Below, piece after piece: positions 26,396 through 36,699 of a DNA stretch of 64,000 nt (its first letter is position 1; each line of letters begins with the position of its first letter). Both the position numbers and the translations under genes were made by a program. Source of the DNA: Campylobacter sp. CNRCH_2014_0184h (GTDB lineage: Bacteria > Campylobacterota > Campylobacteria > Campylobacterales > Campylobacteraceae); the NCBI RefSeq assembly GCF_025772985.1, contig NZ_JAKMTB010000002.1, positions 186,001 through 250,000 of the forward strand, given 5' to 3'. The notes beneath the pieces were generated by a model. The model worked only from the letters and a program-made list of their open reading frames with translations, was not told where the DNA came from and ran no database searches.

Positions 26396-27664
26396 ATGAA
26401 TTTAAAAGAACTAGACTTAAAACACATTTGGCACCCTTGCACGCAAATGAGCGATCATGAGTTTTTACCTTTAATACCTATAAAAAAGGCTAAGGGAGTG
26501 TATTTGTATGATTTTGATGAAAAATCCTACATAGACTGCATTAGCTCTTGGTGGGTAAATATCTTTGGTCATTGTAATGAATACATCAATGAAAAATTCA
26601 AAGATCAACTTCAAAATTTAGAGCATATCTTGCTTGCTGGTTTTTCACATGAGCCTATCATAAAGCTTTCGCAAAGACTTTGCAAGCTTTTACCTTTTAA
26701 TAAATGCTTTTTTGCAGATAATGGTAGTTCAGCCATAGAAGTGGCTTTAAAAATGAGCTTTCAATACCACTTAAACAATGGCTCTAAAAAGGATAAATTC
26801 CTATCACTTAGCAATTCTTACCACGGAGAAACCCTAGGTGCATTAAGCGTTGGCGATGTAGCACTTTATAAAAAAACCTATGAGCCTTTACTTTTAAAAA
26901 GTATCACAACACCTGTGCCAACTAGCAAAGACTATACAAAAGAACTTGAAATTTTAGAAAGTATTTTAAAAAATCATCATCATGAAATTTGTGCTTTTAT
27001 ACTTGAGCCTTTACTTCAATGTGCGGGCAATATGCACATGTATGAGCTTGGGTATTTAGATGAGGCGATTAAACTTGCTAAAAATTATGGCGTGCAAGTG
27101 ATATTTGATGAAATAGCCACAGGTTTTGGACGCACAGGGGAGATGTTTGCGCTTGATTATTGTTCGCAAAGCATTGATTATATATGTCTTTCAAAAGCTA
27201 TCACGGGTGGGTATTTACCACTTTCAGTGGTGCTTACTAAAGATGAAATTTATGAAAAATTTTATGATAGCTATGAGAGCCAAAAGGCCTTTTTACACTC
27301 TCACTCCTACACGGGTAATGCCCTAGCTTGTGCAGCGGCTAATGCGACTTTGGATATTTTTGAAAAAGAAAACATCATCGCAAAAAATAAAATCAAAAGT
27401 GCTTTTATAAAAACTCAATGGGAAAGTTTAAAAGAATTTGATTTTTTAGGAAATTTTAGAAATTTAGGTATGGTAAGTGCATTTGATATACAAAAAAGCA
27501 AATACCAAAGAGCAGGACTTGAAGTCTTTCAAAGAGCCTTAGAAAAAGGCTTACTTTTAAGACCACTTGGCAATACAATATATTTCATGCCACCATATGT
27601 TATAAATGAAGATGAGATTGCTTATGTAGTGGAGTCTTTAAGAGAAATTTTCAAGGATTTTTGA
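26396..27664 (+). CDS. bioA: Adenosylmethionine-8-amino-7-oxononanoate aminotransferase BioA
   Basis: 422 aa class III aminotransferase that makes 7,8-diaminononanoate from the BioF product. Signatures: HIWHPCTQM at the N-terminus, [10 protein letters not shown], the [11 protein letters not shown] motif, and the PLP lysine in [13 protein letters not shown]. The ATG is preceded by AAAGAAGTAAAA. Divergent from the sel1-bioFGC unit, and its end overlaps the convergent bioD by 27 bases. Confidence 0.97.
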   Translation: MNLKELDLKHIWHPCTQMSDHEFLPLIPIKKAKGVYLYDFDEKSYIDCISSWWVNIFGHCNEYINEKFKDQLQNLEHILLAGFSHEPIIKLSQRLCKLLPFNKCFFADNGSSAIEVALKMSFQYHLNNGSKKDKFLSLSNSYHGETLGALSVGDVALYKKTYEPLLLKSITTPVPTSKDYTKELEILESILKNHHHEICAFILEPLLQCAGNMHMYELGYLDEAIKLAKNYGVQVIFDEIATGFGRTGEMFALDYCSQSIDYICLSKAITGGYLPLSVVLTKDEIYEKFYDSYESQKAFLHSHSYTGNALACAAANATLDIFEKENIIAKNKIKSAFIKTQWESLKEFDFLGNFRNLGMVSAFDIQKSKYQRAGLEVFQRALEKGLLLRPLGNTIYFMPPYVINEDEIAYVVESLREIFKDF

Positions 27665-28210
27665 AAGATTTTCACACACTTTATCATCAAATTCTATGAT
27701 AGGAATTTTAGCATAATTGCTTATAAAATCCTTGCTAAAAGTATCTTGGCTTTTTAAGATTAAAGCAAGGATTTTAATATCTCTTTGTTTTAGTGCTTCT
27801 ATACTTAAAAGTGTGTGATTGATACTTCCTAGATAGTCTTTTGCCACTAAAATCGTAGGGTGCTTAAACGCACTCATATAATCAATCATCGTTTTTTCAT
27901 CATCAAGAGGCGAAAAAAGCCCACCAGCTAGCTCGATAATGAGTTTGTCACTTTGTGGAATTTGTATATCAAAGGCTTTATAGCTTAAATTCTCTAAAAT
28001 CCTGCCTTTGTGCGGTGAAGCAGGGGTTTGCAAAAACACACCTTCTTTGAAAATCTTAGTTTTTGGGCTAAACTCAGCTACTACCTCACTATCTCTTGGC
28101 GTGCCTGCTTGGATAAGCTTAAAATAATCAAAACCCAATTCCTTACAAAGTCTAGCACTTAGATAAGTTTTGCCAACATCTGTGTCTATACCACTAATGT
28201 ATATTTTCAT
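27638..28210 (-). CDS. bioD: Dethiobiotin synthetase BioD
   Basis: 190 aa. It closes the ureido ring using ATP and CO2. The N-terminus [17 protein letters not shown] is the nucleotide loop of the family, followed by [11 protein letters not shown] and [12 protein letters not shown]. This is somewhat shorter than the E. coli enzyme but complete by motif order. It is read away from the bioF cluster and separated from the SMR pair by seven bases. bioB is not in the window. Confidence 0.93.
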   Translation of the reverse strand: MKIYISGIDTDVGKTYLSARLCKELGFDYFKLIQAGTPRDSEVVAEFSPKTKIFKEGVFLQTPASPHKGRILENLSYKAFDIQIPQSDKLIIELAGGLFSPLDDEKTMIDYMSAFKHPTILVAKDYLGSINHTLLSIEALKQRDIKILALILKSQDTFSKDFISNYAKIPIIEFDDKVCENLSKILENFS

Positions 28211-28217
28211 TTTAAAC

Positions 28218-28532
28218 CTATGAAAGTATTTTTAAACCCACAGTACAAGCAATGATAAGAGCAATCAAAAAAAGCTTTAAAAAGCTTTTGCTTTCTTTGT
28301 AAAAAAGAACTCCGATGATAACCCCACCTGCAGTTCCAGCTCCTGTCCATATAGAATAAGCCACACTCATAGCAATACTTTGCATGCTAAGACTTAAAAA
28401 TCCAAAAGAAAAACCAAAACACACTATCAAAGCTAAAAGATAAAGCTTATTTTTAGTGCTTACAAGTTGTTTCATGATAATCACACCAAAAATTTCAAAA
28501 GCAGTCGCTAAAAACAAAAAGAACCATTCCAT
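28218..28532 (-). CDS. Small multidrug resistance (SMR) transporter subunit
   Basis: 104 aa with four membrane helices. The membrane-embedded glutamate, the proton and substrate site of the family, is E13 (LATAFEIFG). Other family marks are the [25 protein letters not shown] segment. It begins on the last base of the neighbouring SMR gene. Adjacent SMR genes of unequal sequence usually form a heterodimer, each inserted in opposite orientation. Confidence 0.88.
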   Translation of the reverse strand: MEWFFLFLATAFEIFGVIIMKQLVSTKNKLYLLALIVCFGFSFGFLSLSMQSIAMSVAYSIWTGAGTAGGVIIGVLFYKESKSFLKLFLIALIIACTVGLKILS

Positions 28533-28879
28533 TATTTAGCTTCCTTGCTAATGATTTTAAGGCCTATGATACTTAAAAGTAAAATAGCTATTAAAGTAAG
28601 CTTGGTGATAGAACTTGGCTCATTGAAAATAAACATCTCATTAAGCACCACCCCAACCGTGCCAATACCTACAAAAACACTATAAGCAATGCTTACTTCA
28701 AGTCTTTCACAAGCTTTTAAAAAACATGTAAAAGATATGCAAACCCCAATGGCTGTTAAAGCATAATGCCAAATTTCAGTAGAGTATTTTAAACCACTCA
28801 CCCAAAAACACTCAACCAAACCACCTAAAATCACCATAAACCAACCAAAATTAGAGCTTATTTTTGTTCTTTCTATCAT
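28532..28879 (-). CDS. Small multidrug resistance (SMR) transporter subunit, paired partner
   Basis: 115 aa with four membrane helices after a ten-residue charged N-terminus. The conserved glutamate is E23 (GGLVECFWVSGLK), and IAYSVFVGIGTVGVVLNEMF corresponds to the helix-3 SMR signature. AAGGTAGATT precedes the ATG. It forms a two-gene unit with the following SMR gene. Substrate cannot be inferred; SMR pairs export cationic drugs, guanidinium or polyamines. Confidence 0.88.
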   Translation of the reverse strand: MIERTKISSNFGWFMVILGGLVECFWVSGLKYSTEIWHYALTAIGVCISFTCFLKACERLEVSIAYSVFVGIGTVGVVLNEMFIFNEPSSITKLTLIAILLLSIIGLKIISKEAK

Positions 28880-28951
28880 AATCTACCTTTTTTCAAAAGC
28901 GCAAATTATAGCTAAAATTACAAAAATAAAACTTTAATCAAAAACTAAACA

Positions 28952-28979
28952 TATAATAATGAAAAATATCATTATTATA
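28952..28979. promoter_or_regulatory. Inverted repeat in the SMR/asparaginase divergent gap (possible operator)
   Basis: TATAATAATGA and TCATTATTATA form an 11-bp perfect inverted repeat with a six-base spacer (AAAATA). Its form is similar to Fur/PerR-type boxes built on ATAATGAT-like halves. It lies about 75 bases from each start codon, in the 174-base gap between the divergent SMR pair and the asparaginase gene. The regulator is not identified. Confidence 0.4.
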
Positions 28980-29053
28980 AATATTTTTATAATATTAATT
29001 TATATTTAATTTTTATTATTATAGAATCAAAAGCTTGTAAAAAGGAGATAAAA

Positions 29054-30088
29054 ATGAGTTTTTTAACAAATAGTAAAAAGGCTTTATTAATATTAGCTAG
29101 TTTAGCATTTTTAACAAGCAATAATGCTTTTGCAAAAGATTTTGAACCTATTATCGTTATACACGGTGGTACAAGTGGCTTAGGACTTACTAAAGAAGAA
29201 TTTGCTAAAAGAGAAAAAGTAATGAAAGAATCTTTAAAAGCAGGCCAAAGCATACTTGAAAAAGGTGGAAGCTCTGTTGATGCAGTTATAGCTGCCATTA
29301 AAGTAATGGAAGATAGTCCTGAATTTAACGCTGGAAAAGGTGCTGTTTTTACTTCTGATGGATTTAACGAACTTGACGCATCTATAATGGATGGAAAAAA
29401 TTTAAGAGCAGGTGCAATTGCTATGGCTAGGACAATTAAAAATCCTATAGAGGCAGCAAGACTTGTTATGGAAAAAACACCTCATACTTTAATAGCAGGG
29501 GAAGGTGCTGATAAATTAGCCAAAAAACATGGTTTAGAAATAGTAGGTCAAAAATATTTTTTCACAGAGCACAGATACAAACAACTTCAAGAAGCTAAAA
29601 AAAGCAAAGAAGTATTACTAGATAGCGATAAAGCAAAAGCTCATCTTGGTGTAAATACTGAGCCATATTTAGGCACAGTAGGTGCGATAGCTTTAGATAA
29701 AAATGGCAACCTAGCAGCGGGCACAAGCACAGGTGGTACTACAAATAAAATGACAGGACGCATTGGAGATTCTCCTATCATAGGGGCAGGAAATTATGCA
29801 AATAATGACTCAGTTGCGATTTCTTGCACAGGAACAGGTGATATTTATATAAGAGTGGCTGTGGCTCATGAAGTTGCGTCTTTATATAAATATAAAAAAC
29901 TTTCAGTACAAAAAGCAGCTGAAGAAACTATCAAACAAGTAGCTAAACTTGGTGGCACGGGTGGAATCATCTCAATAGATAAAAATGGAAAAGTTGGTTA
30001 TGCTTGGACTAAAGATAAACTTGGGATGTATCATGGACAAGCAAAAATAGGTGAAGAACCAAAAGTATTTTGGCCGCTTGGAAAATAA
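29054..30088 (+). CDS. Periplasmic isoaspartyl peptidase/L-asparaginase (Ntn hydrolase family)
   Basis: 344 aa. Signal peptide at residues 1-27 (cleavage near NAFA-KDF), then the plant-type/IaaA asparaginase fold: VIHGGTSGLG, EFNAGKGAVFTSDG, ELDASIMDG and the autoproteolysis and catalytic threonine T208 in YLGTVGAIALD, followed by TSTGGTTNKMTGRIGDSP. It would cut itself between G207 and T208. This is unrelated to the type II amidohydrolase asparaginase AnsB and would release aspartate from asparagine or isoaspartyl peptides in the periplasm. AAAGGAG precedes the ATG. It ends exactly against the convergent YrdC-like gene. Confidence 0.88.
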   Translation: MSFLTNSKKALLILASLAFLTSNNAFAKDFEPIIVIHGGTSGLGLTKEEFAKREKVMKESLKAGQSILEKGGSSVDAVIAAIKVMEDSPEFNAGKGAVFTSDGFNELDASIMDGKNLRAGAIAMARTIKNPIEAARLVMEKTPHTLIAGEGADKLAKKHGLEIVGQKYFFTEHRYKQLQEAKKSKEVLLDSDKAKAHLGVNTEPYLGTVGAIALDKNGNLAAGTSTGGTTNKMTGRIGDSPIIGAGNYANNDSVAISCTGTGDIYIRVAVAHEVASLYKYKKLSVQKAAEETIKQVAKLGGTGGIISIDKNGKVGYAWTKDKLGMYHGQAKIGEEPKVFWPLGK

Positions 30089-30511
30089 TTAGCGCAACTT
30101 AACTTTTTTAACGCCTCGAAGTTTAAAAATCTTTGAGGCTCCGCTTTCAAAAAACTTTTCATCTACTATTTTATCTGCATTTTGCATAGCCCACTTTAAA
30201 TCAAATTTTTTTCCATGAAGATTTGCAGAAGTAGAATAAAGCCAATCAAACTCTTTTAAAAATTCCTCATGAGCACAATCTTTCACGACGCGTATTGCTT
30301 TAGAATTAGGATATAAAAAAGTAGTTTTTTTGGATTTTCTAATAGTGTTTTTAAAATGATTTGGCACTCTTGTAAGTTTTTTAAGCTCGCTAAATTTAGC
30401 TGTGGTAATCAAACAATCCTGACTTAAAGGCCTTTTTTTTAAAGTATTAAGGGCTTTTAAGTCCTTGCTTAAAAACCCTGCTGTTGTATCAGTTTGAGCA
30501 AGATAAATCAT
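30089..30511 (-). CDS. Short YrdC/Sua5-like protein
   Basis: 140 aa. The family makes threonylcarbamoyl-AMP for the t6A tRNA modification. The N-terminal [17 protein letters not shown] and the later [11 protein letters not shown] (Sua5/YrdC SANxSG-like) are seen, and [15 protein letters not shown] corresponds to the KxR...P region. It is clearly shorter than usual YrdC (about 180-190 aa). It follows carB with a four-base overlap, the same neighbour I recall in C. jejuni, so it is a stable feature rather than a fresh break. Whether it is active is uncertain. Confidence 0.7.
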   Translation of the reverse strand: MIYLAQTDTTAGFLSKDLKALNTLKKRPLSQDCLITTAKFSELKKLTRVPNHFKNTIRKSKKTTFLYPNSKAIRVVKDCAHEEFLKEFDWLYSTSANLHGKKFDLKWAMQNADKIVDEKFFESGASKIFKLRGVKKVKLR

Positions 30512-33500
30512 GCTTTTAAGTATTCTTGCAAGCTCTTTACTTCAAGACATGATTTATTTTGTATAGCTTTAATCGCTTTAGCACCTGCATACGCTGCTCT
30601 TAGGTTTGTAAAATATGGGGTTTTAAAGCGTAAAATATTTGCTCTAATTTTTTTAGTATCACCTTTAAAACTATGCTCATCGCTTGTATTAATGGCAAGT
30701 TGAATTTGAGAATTTTTTAACTTATCCTCTACATTTGGGCGTCCTTCAGAAATTTTATGCACAAACTCACACTCTAAACCTGCTTCTTGTAAAATTTTAT
30801 AAGTTCCACTTGTAGCAATGATTTTAAATCCTAGCTTAATGTATTCGTTAGCTAAATCTACTGCGTATTTTTTATCTTGTTCTCTTAGTGATAAAAATAC
30901 ATTGCCACTTTCTGGTAAGAAATTTGAAGAAGCAAGTTGGCTTTTTGCGTAAGAGTTTTCAAAGTCTTTGCTTACACCCATAACTTCGCCGGTTGAGCGC
31001 ATTTCAGGCCCAAGCTCAAGGTCACTTCCGCTAAGTTTAGCAAAAGGAAATACCACTGATTTTACACTAATATGTTTTGGTTTTTTAGCTCTTAAAATTC
31101 CGTTTTTTTCTTCTACTACTTTGAAGGTATCATAAAATTTCAAACTTTCTCTTAAATTTCCTTGCCACATCACGCGTGTTGCAACCTTAGCTAAAGGAAT
31201 TCCTGTAGCCTTACTTACAAAAGGCACAGTTCTACTAGCTCTTGGATTTACTTCTATCATATAAAGTTTATTATCATGGATAGCAAATTGTATATTTAAA
31301 AGCCCTACTACACCTAAATTTAAAGCAATATCTTTTGTTTTTTGCTCAATCGTTTCAAGCATAGCTTCATCAATATTTACAGCAGGTAAAGAGCAAGCAC
31401 TATCACCTGAGTGAATTCCTGCTTCTTCAATATGCTCCATGATACCTGCTACATAAACTTCTTTTCCATCACTTATCGCATCTACATCAAGTTCAGTTGC
31501 ATTGTCTAAAAATTGATCGATTAATACCGGAGATTTATCACTTACATCTACGGCTTCTTGCATATAAAGTCTAAGCTCGCTCTCATCATGCACCACACGC
31601 ATTGCACGACCACCCAAAACATAGCTTGGTCTAACAAGCACAGGATAACCTATCTCATTTGCTTTTATAATCGCTTCTTCAACGCTTATAGCTGTGCCAT
31701 TTTTAGGTTGATTTATGCCTAAATCTTCGATAAATTTAGCAAATTTCTTTCTATCTTCGGCTAAATCTATCACCCTTGCACTTGTTCCTATAATCTTTGC
31801 TCCAAAAGCACTAAGGCGTTTTGCAAATTTAAGCGGAGTTTGACCACCAAAATGTACTATCACCCCATCTGGTCTTTCTCTATCAATAACTGCTCTTAAA
31901 TGCTCAAAATCAATTGGCTCAAAGTATAAAATATCACTTGTATCATAATCTGTCGAAACCGTTTCTGGATTACAATTATACATTATAGTTTTTACACCCA
32001 TATCTTTTAGAGCAAAAGAAGCATGCACACAAGCATAATCAAACTCAATGCCTTGTCCTATGCGGTTTGGCCCACCACCTATAATCATCACTTTTTTATC
32101 TTTTTTATCTTTACTTTCTTTTACTTGTGTAGCTTCATTTGCATTAATACTTGAGTATAAATACGGAGTTAGTGCTTCAAATTCGCCTGCACAAGTATCT
32201 ACTTCGCTATATTGAGCAATGATTTTATGTTTAATTCTTGCATAATAAATATCATTTTGGCTTAACTCAAGATTATCTTTTTGATTAATTAAGCTAGCGA
32301 TTTTTTTATCTGAAAAACCTAAGGTTTTAGCTTTTCTTAATAGTTGTTTATTGCTTAAAATATCCATATCTATTTGATTTTCAAATTCCACTATTTCTTT
32401 GATTTGATTTAAAAACCAAGGATCTATTTTACAAAGCTCAAAAAGCTCTTGTGTGCTAAAACCTTCTCTAAAAGCTTGTGCTATATAAAGTAAACGTTTT
32501 TCATTAGCTTGGCGAATTTTTGCCAAAAGCTCATTTTTATCACATTCTATAGTATCAAATCCACTTAAATTTCTCTCAAGTGAGCAAAGTGCTTTTTGAA
32601 TGCTTTCTTTAAAAGTTCTCCCTATAGCCATAACCTCACCCACACTTTTCATAGCAGTGCCTAGCTCTGTGTTTGCATTTGGGAATTTTTCAAAAGTAAA
32701 ACGAGGAATTTTGGTTACGATATAATCAATTACTGGTTCAAATGAAGCAGGAGTTCCTGTGATATCGTTTTTAATCTCATCTAAACTAAATCCAACCGCT
32801 AAAAGCGTAGCTACCTTAGCTATAGGATAACCCGTTGCTTTGCTAGCTAGGGCTGAAGATCTTGAAACCCTAGGATTCATTTCAATAACTATCATTCTAC
32901 CATTAGTTGGATTGATAGCAAATTGCACATTTGATCCGCCTGTATCTACTCCGATTTCTCTTAAAATAGCAAAAGAAGCATTACGCATTGCTTGGTATTC
33001 TTTATCAGTCAAAGTTAAAGCAGGAGCTATAGTAATAGAATCACCCGTATGAACCCCCATAGGATCAATATTTTCAATAGAGCAAACGATAATACAATTA
33101 TCATTTTTATCTCTAATGACTTCCATTTCGTATTCTTTCCAACCAAGTAAACTTTCTTCGATTAAAATTTCATGGATAGGACTGAGTGCTAAAGCAGTAT
33201 TTGCAAGCTCTGCAAACTCATCCATATTATACACCACGCCACTTCCTGCACCACCTAAGGTAAAAGAAGCTCTAATCATCAAAGGAAAACCAATCTCATC
33301 AACAGCTTTTAAAGCTTCTTCATAATTATACGCATACATAGATTTTGGCAAATCCATGCCAATTTTTTTCATACATTCTTTAAAAACTTGCCTATCTTCG
33401 CCCTTTTTAATCGCTTCAGGATTTGCACCTAAAAATTTTACATCTGCAAGCTCGCCACTTTCATAAACTTCCATAGCAACATTTAATGCAACTTGGCCAC

Positions 33501-33771
33501 CCATAGTAGGTAAAATCGCATCGATTTTTTCTTTTTTGATTATACTTAGAATACTTTCTTTGGTAATTGGTTCTATATAAGTTGCATCAGCAAATTCAGG
33601 ATCTGTCATAATCGTAGCTGGATTAGAATTGATCAAAACCACTCTATAACCTAGCTCTTTTAAGGTTTTTGCTGCTTGAGTTCCTGAGTAATCAAACTCG
33701 CAAGCTTGACCTATAACGATAGGCCCACTGCCTATTAATAATATATTTTTTATATCTGTTCTTTTTGGCAT
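30508..33771 (-). CDS. carB: Carbamoyl-phosphate synthase large subunit
   Basis: 1087 aa, the normal size. Two homologous ATP-grasp halves are visible: residues about 1-400 make carboxyphosphate and the second half (from about 560) phosphorylates carbamate, with ISGTA-like glycine loops ([20 protein letters not shown] and [20 protein letters not shown]). The C-terminal MGS-like allosteric domain (about 945-1080) ends the protein. It supplies arginine and pyrimidine synthesis; the small subunit carA is not in the window. It is read from its own promoter. Confidence 0.98.
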   Translation of the reverse strand: MPKRTDIKNILLIGSGPIVIGQACEFDYSGTQAAKTLKELGYRVVLINSNPATIMTDPEFADATYIEPITKESILSIIKKEKIDAILPTMGGQVALNVAMEVYESGELADVKFLGANPEAIKKGEDRQVFKECMKKIGMDLPKSMYAYNYEEALKAVDEIGFPLMIRASFTLGGAGSGVVYNMDEFAELANTALALSPIHEILIEESLLGWKEYEMEVIRDKNDNCIIVCSIENIDPMGVHTGDSITIAPALTLTDKEYQAMRNASFAILREIGVDTGGSNVQFAINPTNGRMIVIEMNPRVSRSSALASKATGYPIAKVATLLAVGFSLDEIKNDITGTPASFEPVIDYIVTKIPRFTFEKFPNANTELGTAMKSVGEVMAIGRTFKESIQKALCSLERNLSGFDTIECDKNELLAKIRQANEKRLLYIAQAFREGFSTQELFELCKIDPWFLNQIKEIVEFENQIDMDILSNKQLLRKAKTLGFSDKKIASLINQKDNLELSQNDIYYARIKHKIIAQYSEVDTCAGEFEALTPYLYSSINANEATQVKESKDKKDKKVMIIGGGPNRIGQGIEFDYACVHASFALKDMGVKTIMYNCNPETVSTDYDTSDILYFEPIDFEHLRAVIDRERPDGVIVHFGGQTPLKFAKRLSAFGAKIIGTSARVIDLAEDRKKFAKFIEDLGINQPKNGTAISVEEAIIKANEIGYPVLVRPSYVLGGRAMRVVHDESELRLYMQEAVDVSDKSPVLIDQFLDNATELDVDAISDGKEVYVAGIMEHIEEAGIHSGDSACSLPAVNIDEAMLETIEQKTKDIALNLGVVGLLNIQFAIHDNKLYMIEVNPRASRTVPFVSKATGIPLAKVATRVMWQGNLRESLKFYDTFKVVEEKNGILRAKKPKHISVKSVVFPFAKLSGSDLELGPEMRSTGEVMGVSKDFENSYAKSQLASSNFLPESGNVFLSLREQDKKYAVDLANEYIKLGFKIIATSGTYKILQEAGLECEFVHKISEGRPNVEDKLKNSQIQLAINTSDEHSFKGDTKKIRANILRFKTPYFTNLRAAYAGAKAIKAIQNKSCLEVKSLQEYLKA

Positions 33772-33800
33772 GTATTTTCCTAAGCTGAATTTTTAGCAAA

Positions 33801-33806
33801 ATTATA
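33801..33806 (-). promoter_or_regulatory. Extended -10 box before carB
   Basis: The minus strand reads TTTGTTATAATTTTGC, an extended TG-T-TATAAT, about 30 bases before the carB ATG. It is one of the best sigma-70 matches in the window. Confidence 0.7.
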
Positions 33807-33843
33807 ACAAATATAAGTTTTTTAGAAGTTGAAATTAATAAAG

Positions 33844-33868
33844 AATTTAGCTCTTAAAGAGCTAAATT
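33844..33868 (-). terminator. Stem-loop after the catalase-like gene
   Basis: An 11-bp perfect inverted repeat (AATTTAGCTCT / AGAGCTAAATT) with a three-base loop begins immediately after the stop codon of the catalase-like gene and is followed on the minus strand by TCTTTATTAATTT. It insulates the gene from carB downstream. Confidence 0.65.
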
Positions 33869-34840
33869 TTATTGACGCTTACCAAAAGTTATAGCATAAG
33901 CTTCATTTCTTACATCAAATAAAGGATCTTGTGGTGGATTAACCCCTTGAGGTACATCTGAAGGAAAATATACATCAAAATTACAATCTTCCTTGCTCAA
34001 AGCATTAACTTTAAAAGTCCCAACTAAACTTTCTTTGTGTTTACCACTCCACAAAGCCGTTGTATCATTGGTAATATCATTTTTATTTGCATATACTAAA
34101 TACATCTTATACTCAACTGGCTTATTAGTCTCTATACGATTTTGAAAATCTTCTTTTAAAAAATCACTACTTGCACTTTTCATTTGTGCCTCATTTAAAT
34201 ACGCCACACCTTCGTTTGGAACTAATTTCCATCTTGCTGGTAGATAATTTTCTCCATTTGCTTGTTTAAAATAAAAAGTATGGATACTAAAAAATGGAGT
34301 ATTTGCTACGCTTTTACTGATACCAATTTTATCCGTATATACAGCAAAATTTCTATAAGAATCAACCTCTTTCAACATCTTGCTTATTTTTTCTTGATCG
34401 ACTTTACCATTTACAGGAAGTCTCATTTCAAAAAACTGACCAAACTCTTTAGGATTTTTTGCAAAATTTATTTCTGTATTTAGCATAACCATAGTCCAAG
34501 AGGCAGAATCTTTAGGATCAATAATTCTAATAGCCATACCCCTTGTTTTACTTTTATCATCTTTAAAAGCGCCGCCCAAAGAATATCTTACTTGAATCGG
34601 CAAGCTTTTTTGTGTTAATAAAGGCACATCAACTTCTTTATTGATAGACAAAGCTGGCTCAAAAGTTCCCATAGCACAAAAGCCCTTTGCATGATTAACT
34701 TTTGCTTTTGGATTTTTAGGGTCTGCATTAAGTTGGTAAAAAATATCTGCTATTTTTTGCGCATCATATTCTCCTTCATTTGCATAAATAGCACCACTTA
34801 AACAACAAATAGCCAAACAACTGCTGATATATTTTTTCAT
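33869..34840 (-). CDS. Exported catalase-family haem protein (SrpA/catalase-like peroxidase)
   Basis: 323 aa. A signal peptide (residues 1-20, IYANEGEYD) sends it to the periplasm. The catalase core is short: the distal histidine in VNHAKGFCAMGTF, GGAFKDDKSKTRGMAIRI, WTMVMLNTEINFAKNP, and a proximal haem segment RNEAYAITFGKRQ with tyrosine near the C-terminus. The layout matches the small catalase-related peroxidases such as Helicobacter catalase-like protein rather than the 470-500 aa KatA. Probably uses peroxide with a reductant rather than dismutating it. A PerR-like box overlaps the promoter. Confidence 0.85.
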   Translation of the reverse strand: MKKYISSCLAICCLSGAIYANEGEYDAQKIADIFYQLNADPKNPKAKVNHAKGFCAMGTFEPALSINKEVDVPLLTQKSLPIQVRYSLGGAFKDDKSKTRGMAIRIIDPKDSASWTMVMLNTEINFAKNPKEFGQFFEMRLPVNGKVDQEKISKMLKEVDSYRNFAVYTDKIGISKSVANTPFFSIHTFYFKQANGENYLPARWKLVPNEGVAYLNEAQMKSASSDFLKEDFQNRIETNKPVEYKMYLVYANKNDITNDTTALWSGKHKESLVGTFKVNALSKEDCNFDVYFPSDVPQGVNPPQDPLFDVRNEAYAITFGKRQ

Positions 34841-34869
34841 TAAAGCTCCTAGTTTTAAACTTAGAAGCT

Positions 34870-34875
34870 ATTGTA
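34870..34875 (-). promoter_or_regulatory. -10 box (TACAAT) for the catalase-like gene
   Basis: The minus strand reads ATTACAATAGC about 30 bases before the ATG, a TACAAT -10 hexamer. A spacing of 17 places the -35 region over the palindromic stretch at 34891-34905. Confidence 0.45.
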
Positions 34876-34890
34876 ATATTTAATTCTAAA

Positions 34891-34905
34891 TAATAATTTA
34901 TATTA
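34891..34905. promoter_or_regulatory. Possible PerR-type operator upstream of the catalase-like gene
   Basis: TAATAATTTATATTA is a 7-1-7 imperfect palindrome in which five of seven half-site positions match, resembling PerR/Fur boxes. It sits over the expected -35 region of a haem-peroxidase gene, the type of target PerR represses. The AT-rich background makes this weak. Confidence 0.3.
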
Positions 34906-34926
34906 ATTAAAATAAATAATTTTTTA

Positions 34927-35670
34927 CTATAAATTTTCTACCATATAAAAATAGCTTGGTACTTTCATCTTAGCATAGGGTTTAACATAAGCATTTTGAT
35001 AAGCACCCTCTTCTTCTATTTTAAAAATTTCTCCCACTGGAATTCCTGAAAAGAAAATTTCATCCAAACCACTTGTATAAACCTTATCACCCATTTTAAG
35101 CTCAAGCCATTTAGGGATATATTTAACTAAAACATAATCATTTCTCCCATGAGCTATACCTGGTGCTTGTTCTTTACCTATGTAAACAGAAAAAATACAT
35201 TCTTCATCACCTTGCAAAAGCCCCAAAGCTCTACCATTTTTTTCTATGACTATGCCTGCTGTATAGCCATTATAAATTAAACCTTTGATTTTTCCTTTAT
35301 AATCAACATCAAGCCAAACCTTATGATAATCACTAATTTGCGCATAAGAAGTTGCCTTAACTAAACTCACATTAGGATAATAAAAACTTGAATTTTTATC
35401 GCTTAAAATATTATTTAGCTCATTAGCAAAGTTTTTCATGTAGATATTATTTTTTTCAAGCTCAGTATTTCTTTCTCTTAAAGTTCTAATTTCTTCAGCT
35501 TGATTAAAATGTTCGTTGAATTTGTTTTTTAAAAGATCAATACTTTGAGAAAATTGATTAACAATAGCAATATTTAAATCTAAAACATTTCGTTTTATTA
35601 CATCTCCATAATAAAACGAAATAAATACTAAAAAAGATAATATTAAAACGCTAAGAATTTTACTCTTCAT
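34927..35670 (-). CDS. mreC: Rod-shape-determining protein MreC
   Basis: 247 aa. One N-terminal membrane helix (residues 5-22), a coiled coil (about 50-80, rich in Glu and Leu, [16 protein letters not shown]), then the periplasmic beta-barrel domain with [22 protein letters not shown]. MreC links the MreB cytoskeleton to cell-wall synthesis. It overlaps mreB by 11 bases. The usual mreD gene does not follow; the next gene downstream is the catalase-like one. Confidence 0.95.
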   Translation of the reverse strand: MKSKILSVLILSFLVFISFYYGDVIKRNVLDLNIAIVNQFSQSIDLLKNKFNEHFNQAEEIRTLRERNTELEKNNIYMKNFANELNNILSDKNSSFYYPNVSLVKATSYAQISDYHKVWLDVDYKGKIKGLIYNGYTAGIVIEKNGRALGLLQGDEECIFSVYIGKEQAPGIAHGRNDYVLVKYIPKWLELKMGDKVYTSGLDEIFFSGIPVGEIFKIEEEGAYQNAYVKPYAKMKVPSYFYMVENL

Positions 35671-36697
35671 TCGTTAGCTGGTGTAATAATGAAATTTCTT
35701 CTAAAGCTTTACCTGTACCTTTTGCAACTGCTAAAAGTGGCTCATCAGCTACATATACTGGAAGTTTTACAATTTCAGATAAATATTTATCAAGCCCGCG
35801 TATTAAAGCTCCACCTCCTGTTAAAACAACACCATTTTCAACAATATCAGCTGCAAGATCAGGCGGCATCATTTCAAGAACGATTTTTAAAGCATCAGCG
35901 ATTTCTTTTAAATGTTCACGCATAGCTTCTCTTACATCTTCACTTGTTAGTTCGATTCTATTTAACAAGCCTGTTACTTGATCGCGTCCTTTAACTACCA
36001 TAGAAAGCTCTTTTGGAAGCTGAACTGCTGAACCAATAGCGATTTTAATCTCCTCACCCGTTCTTTCACCTATGACAAGATTGTATTTTTCTTTTACATA
36101 ATTTACTATACTAGTATCAAGCTTATCACCGGCTGTGCGGATAGATTTTGAAATCACAAGCCCGCCCAAAGAAGTAACGCCAATCTCAGTTGTACCACCA
36201 CCAATATCTACCACCAAGCTCCCTTGAGGCTCTCTAATAGGTAAATTTGCACCAATAGCTGCTGCCATAGGTTCTTCTATCAAAAATACTTCTCTAGCGC
36301 CCGCACTTAAAGCACTTTCTCTAACTGCTTTTCTTTCAACTTGGGTTAAACCATAAGGTACTGAAATGATAATTCTAGGTCTTAAAAAAGATTTTCTTCT
36401 ATGAGTTTTTTCTATAAAATAACGGATCATTTTTTCAGTCATATCAAAATCAGCAATCACACCATCTTTCATAGGACGGATTGCTTCGATATTGCCTGGG
36501 GTTTTTCCTACCATTTCCTTAGCTTCTTTTCCAACAGCTAAAATTTTAACCCTACCATATCTTTCACGCTCTACTGCAACAACTGAAGGTTCATCAATCA
36601 CTATACCTTTATCTTTTACCAAAACTAAAGTATTTGCGGTACCTAAGTCAATCCCCATATCACTTGAAAAAAATCCAATTATTTGATCTAAAATCAT
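35660..36697 (-). CDS. mreB: Actin-like rod-shape protein MreB
   Basis: 345 aa. MreB filaments guide cell-wall synthesis and give rod or helical cells their shape. Actin-family phosphate loops and nucleotide motifs are visible: [25 protein letters not shown] and [18 protein letters not shown]. It lies between clpX and mreC, with two bases before its start. Complete length. Confidence 0.98.
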   Translation of the reverse strand: MILDQIIGFFSSDMGIDLGTANTLVLVKDKGIVIDEPSVVAVERERYGRVKILAVGKEAKEMVGKTPGNIEAIRPMKDGVIADFDMTEKMIRYFIEKTHRRKSFLRPRIIISVPYGLTQVERKAVRESALSAGAREVFLIEEPMAAAIGANLPIREPQGSLVVDIGGGTTEIGVTSLGGLVISKSIRTAGDKLDTSIVNYVKEKYNLVIGERTGEEIKIAIGSAVQLPKELSMVVKGRDQVTGLLNRIELTSEDVREAMREHLKEIADALKIVLEMMPPDLAADIVENGVVLTGGGALIRGLDKYLSEIVKLPVYVADEPLLAVAKGTGKALEEISLLHQLTNEE

Positions 36698-36699
36698 TC

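Noticed and set aside
28987..29298. 103-codon minus-strand frame in the SMR/asparaginase gap
   Set aside because: Antisense to the asparaginase start and its signal peptide; no ribosome site.
30112..30138. GCCTCGAAG ... CTTTGAGGC imperfect stem after the asparaginase gene
   Set aside because: It is in the coding part of the YrdC-like gene, has one mismatch and no T tract.
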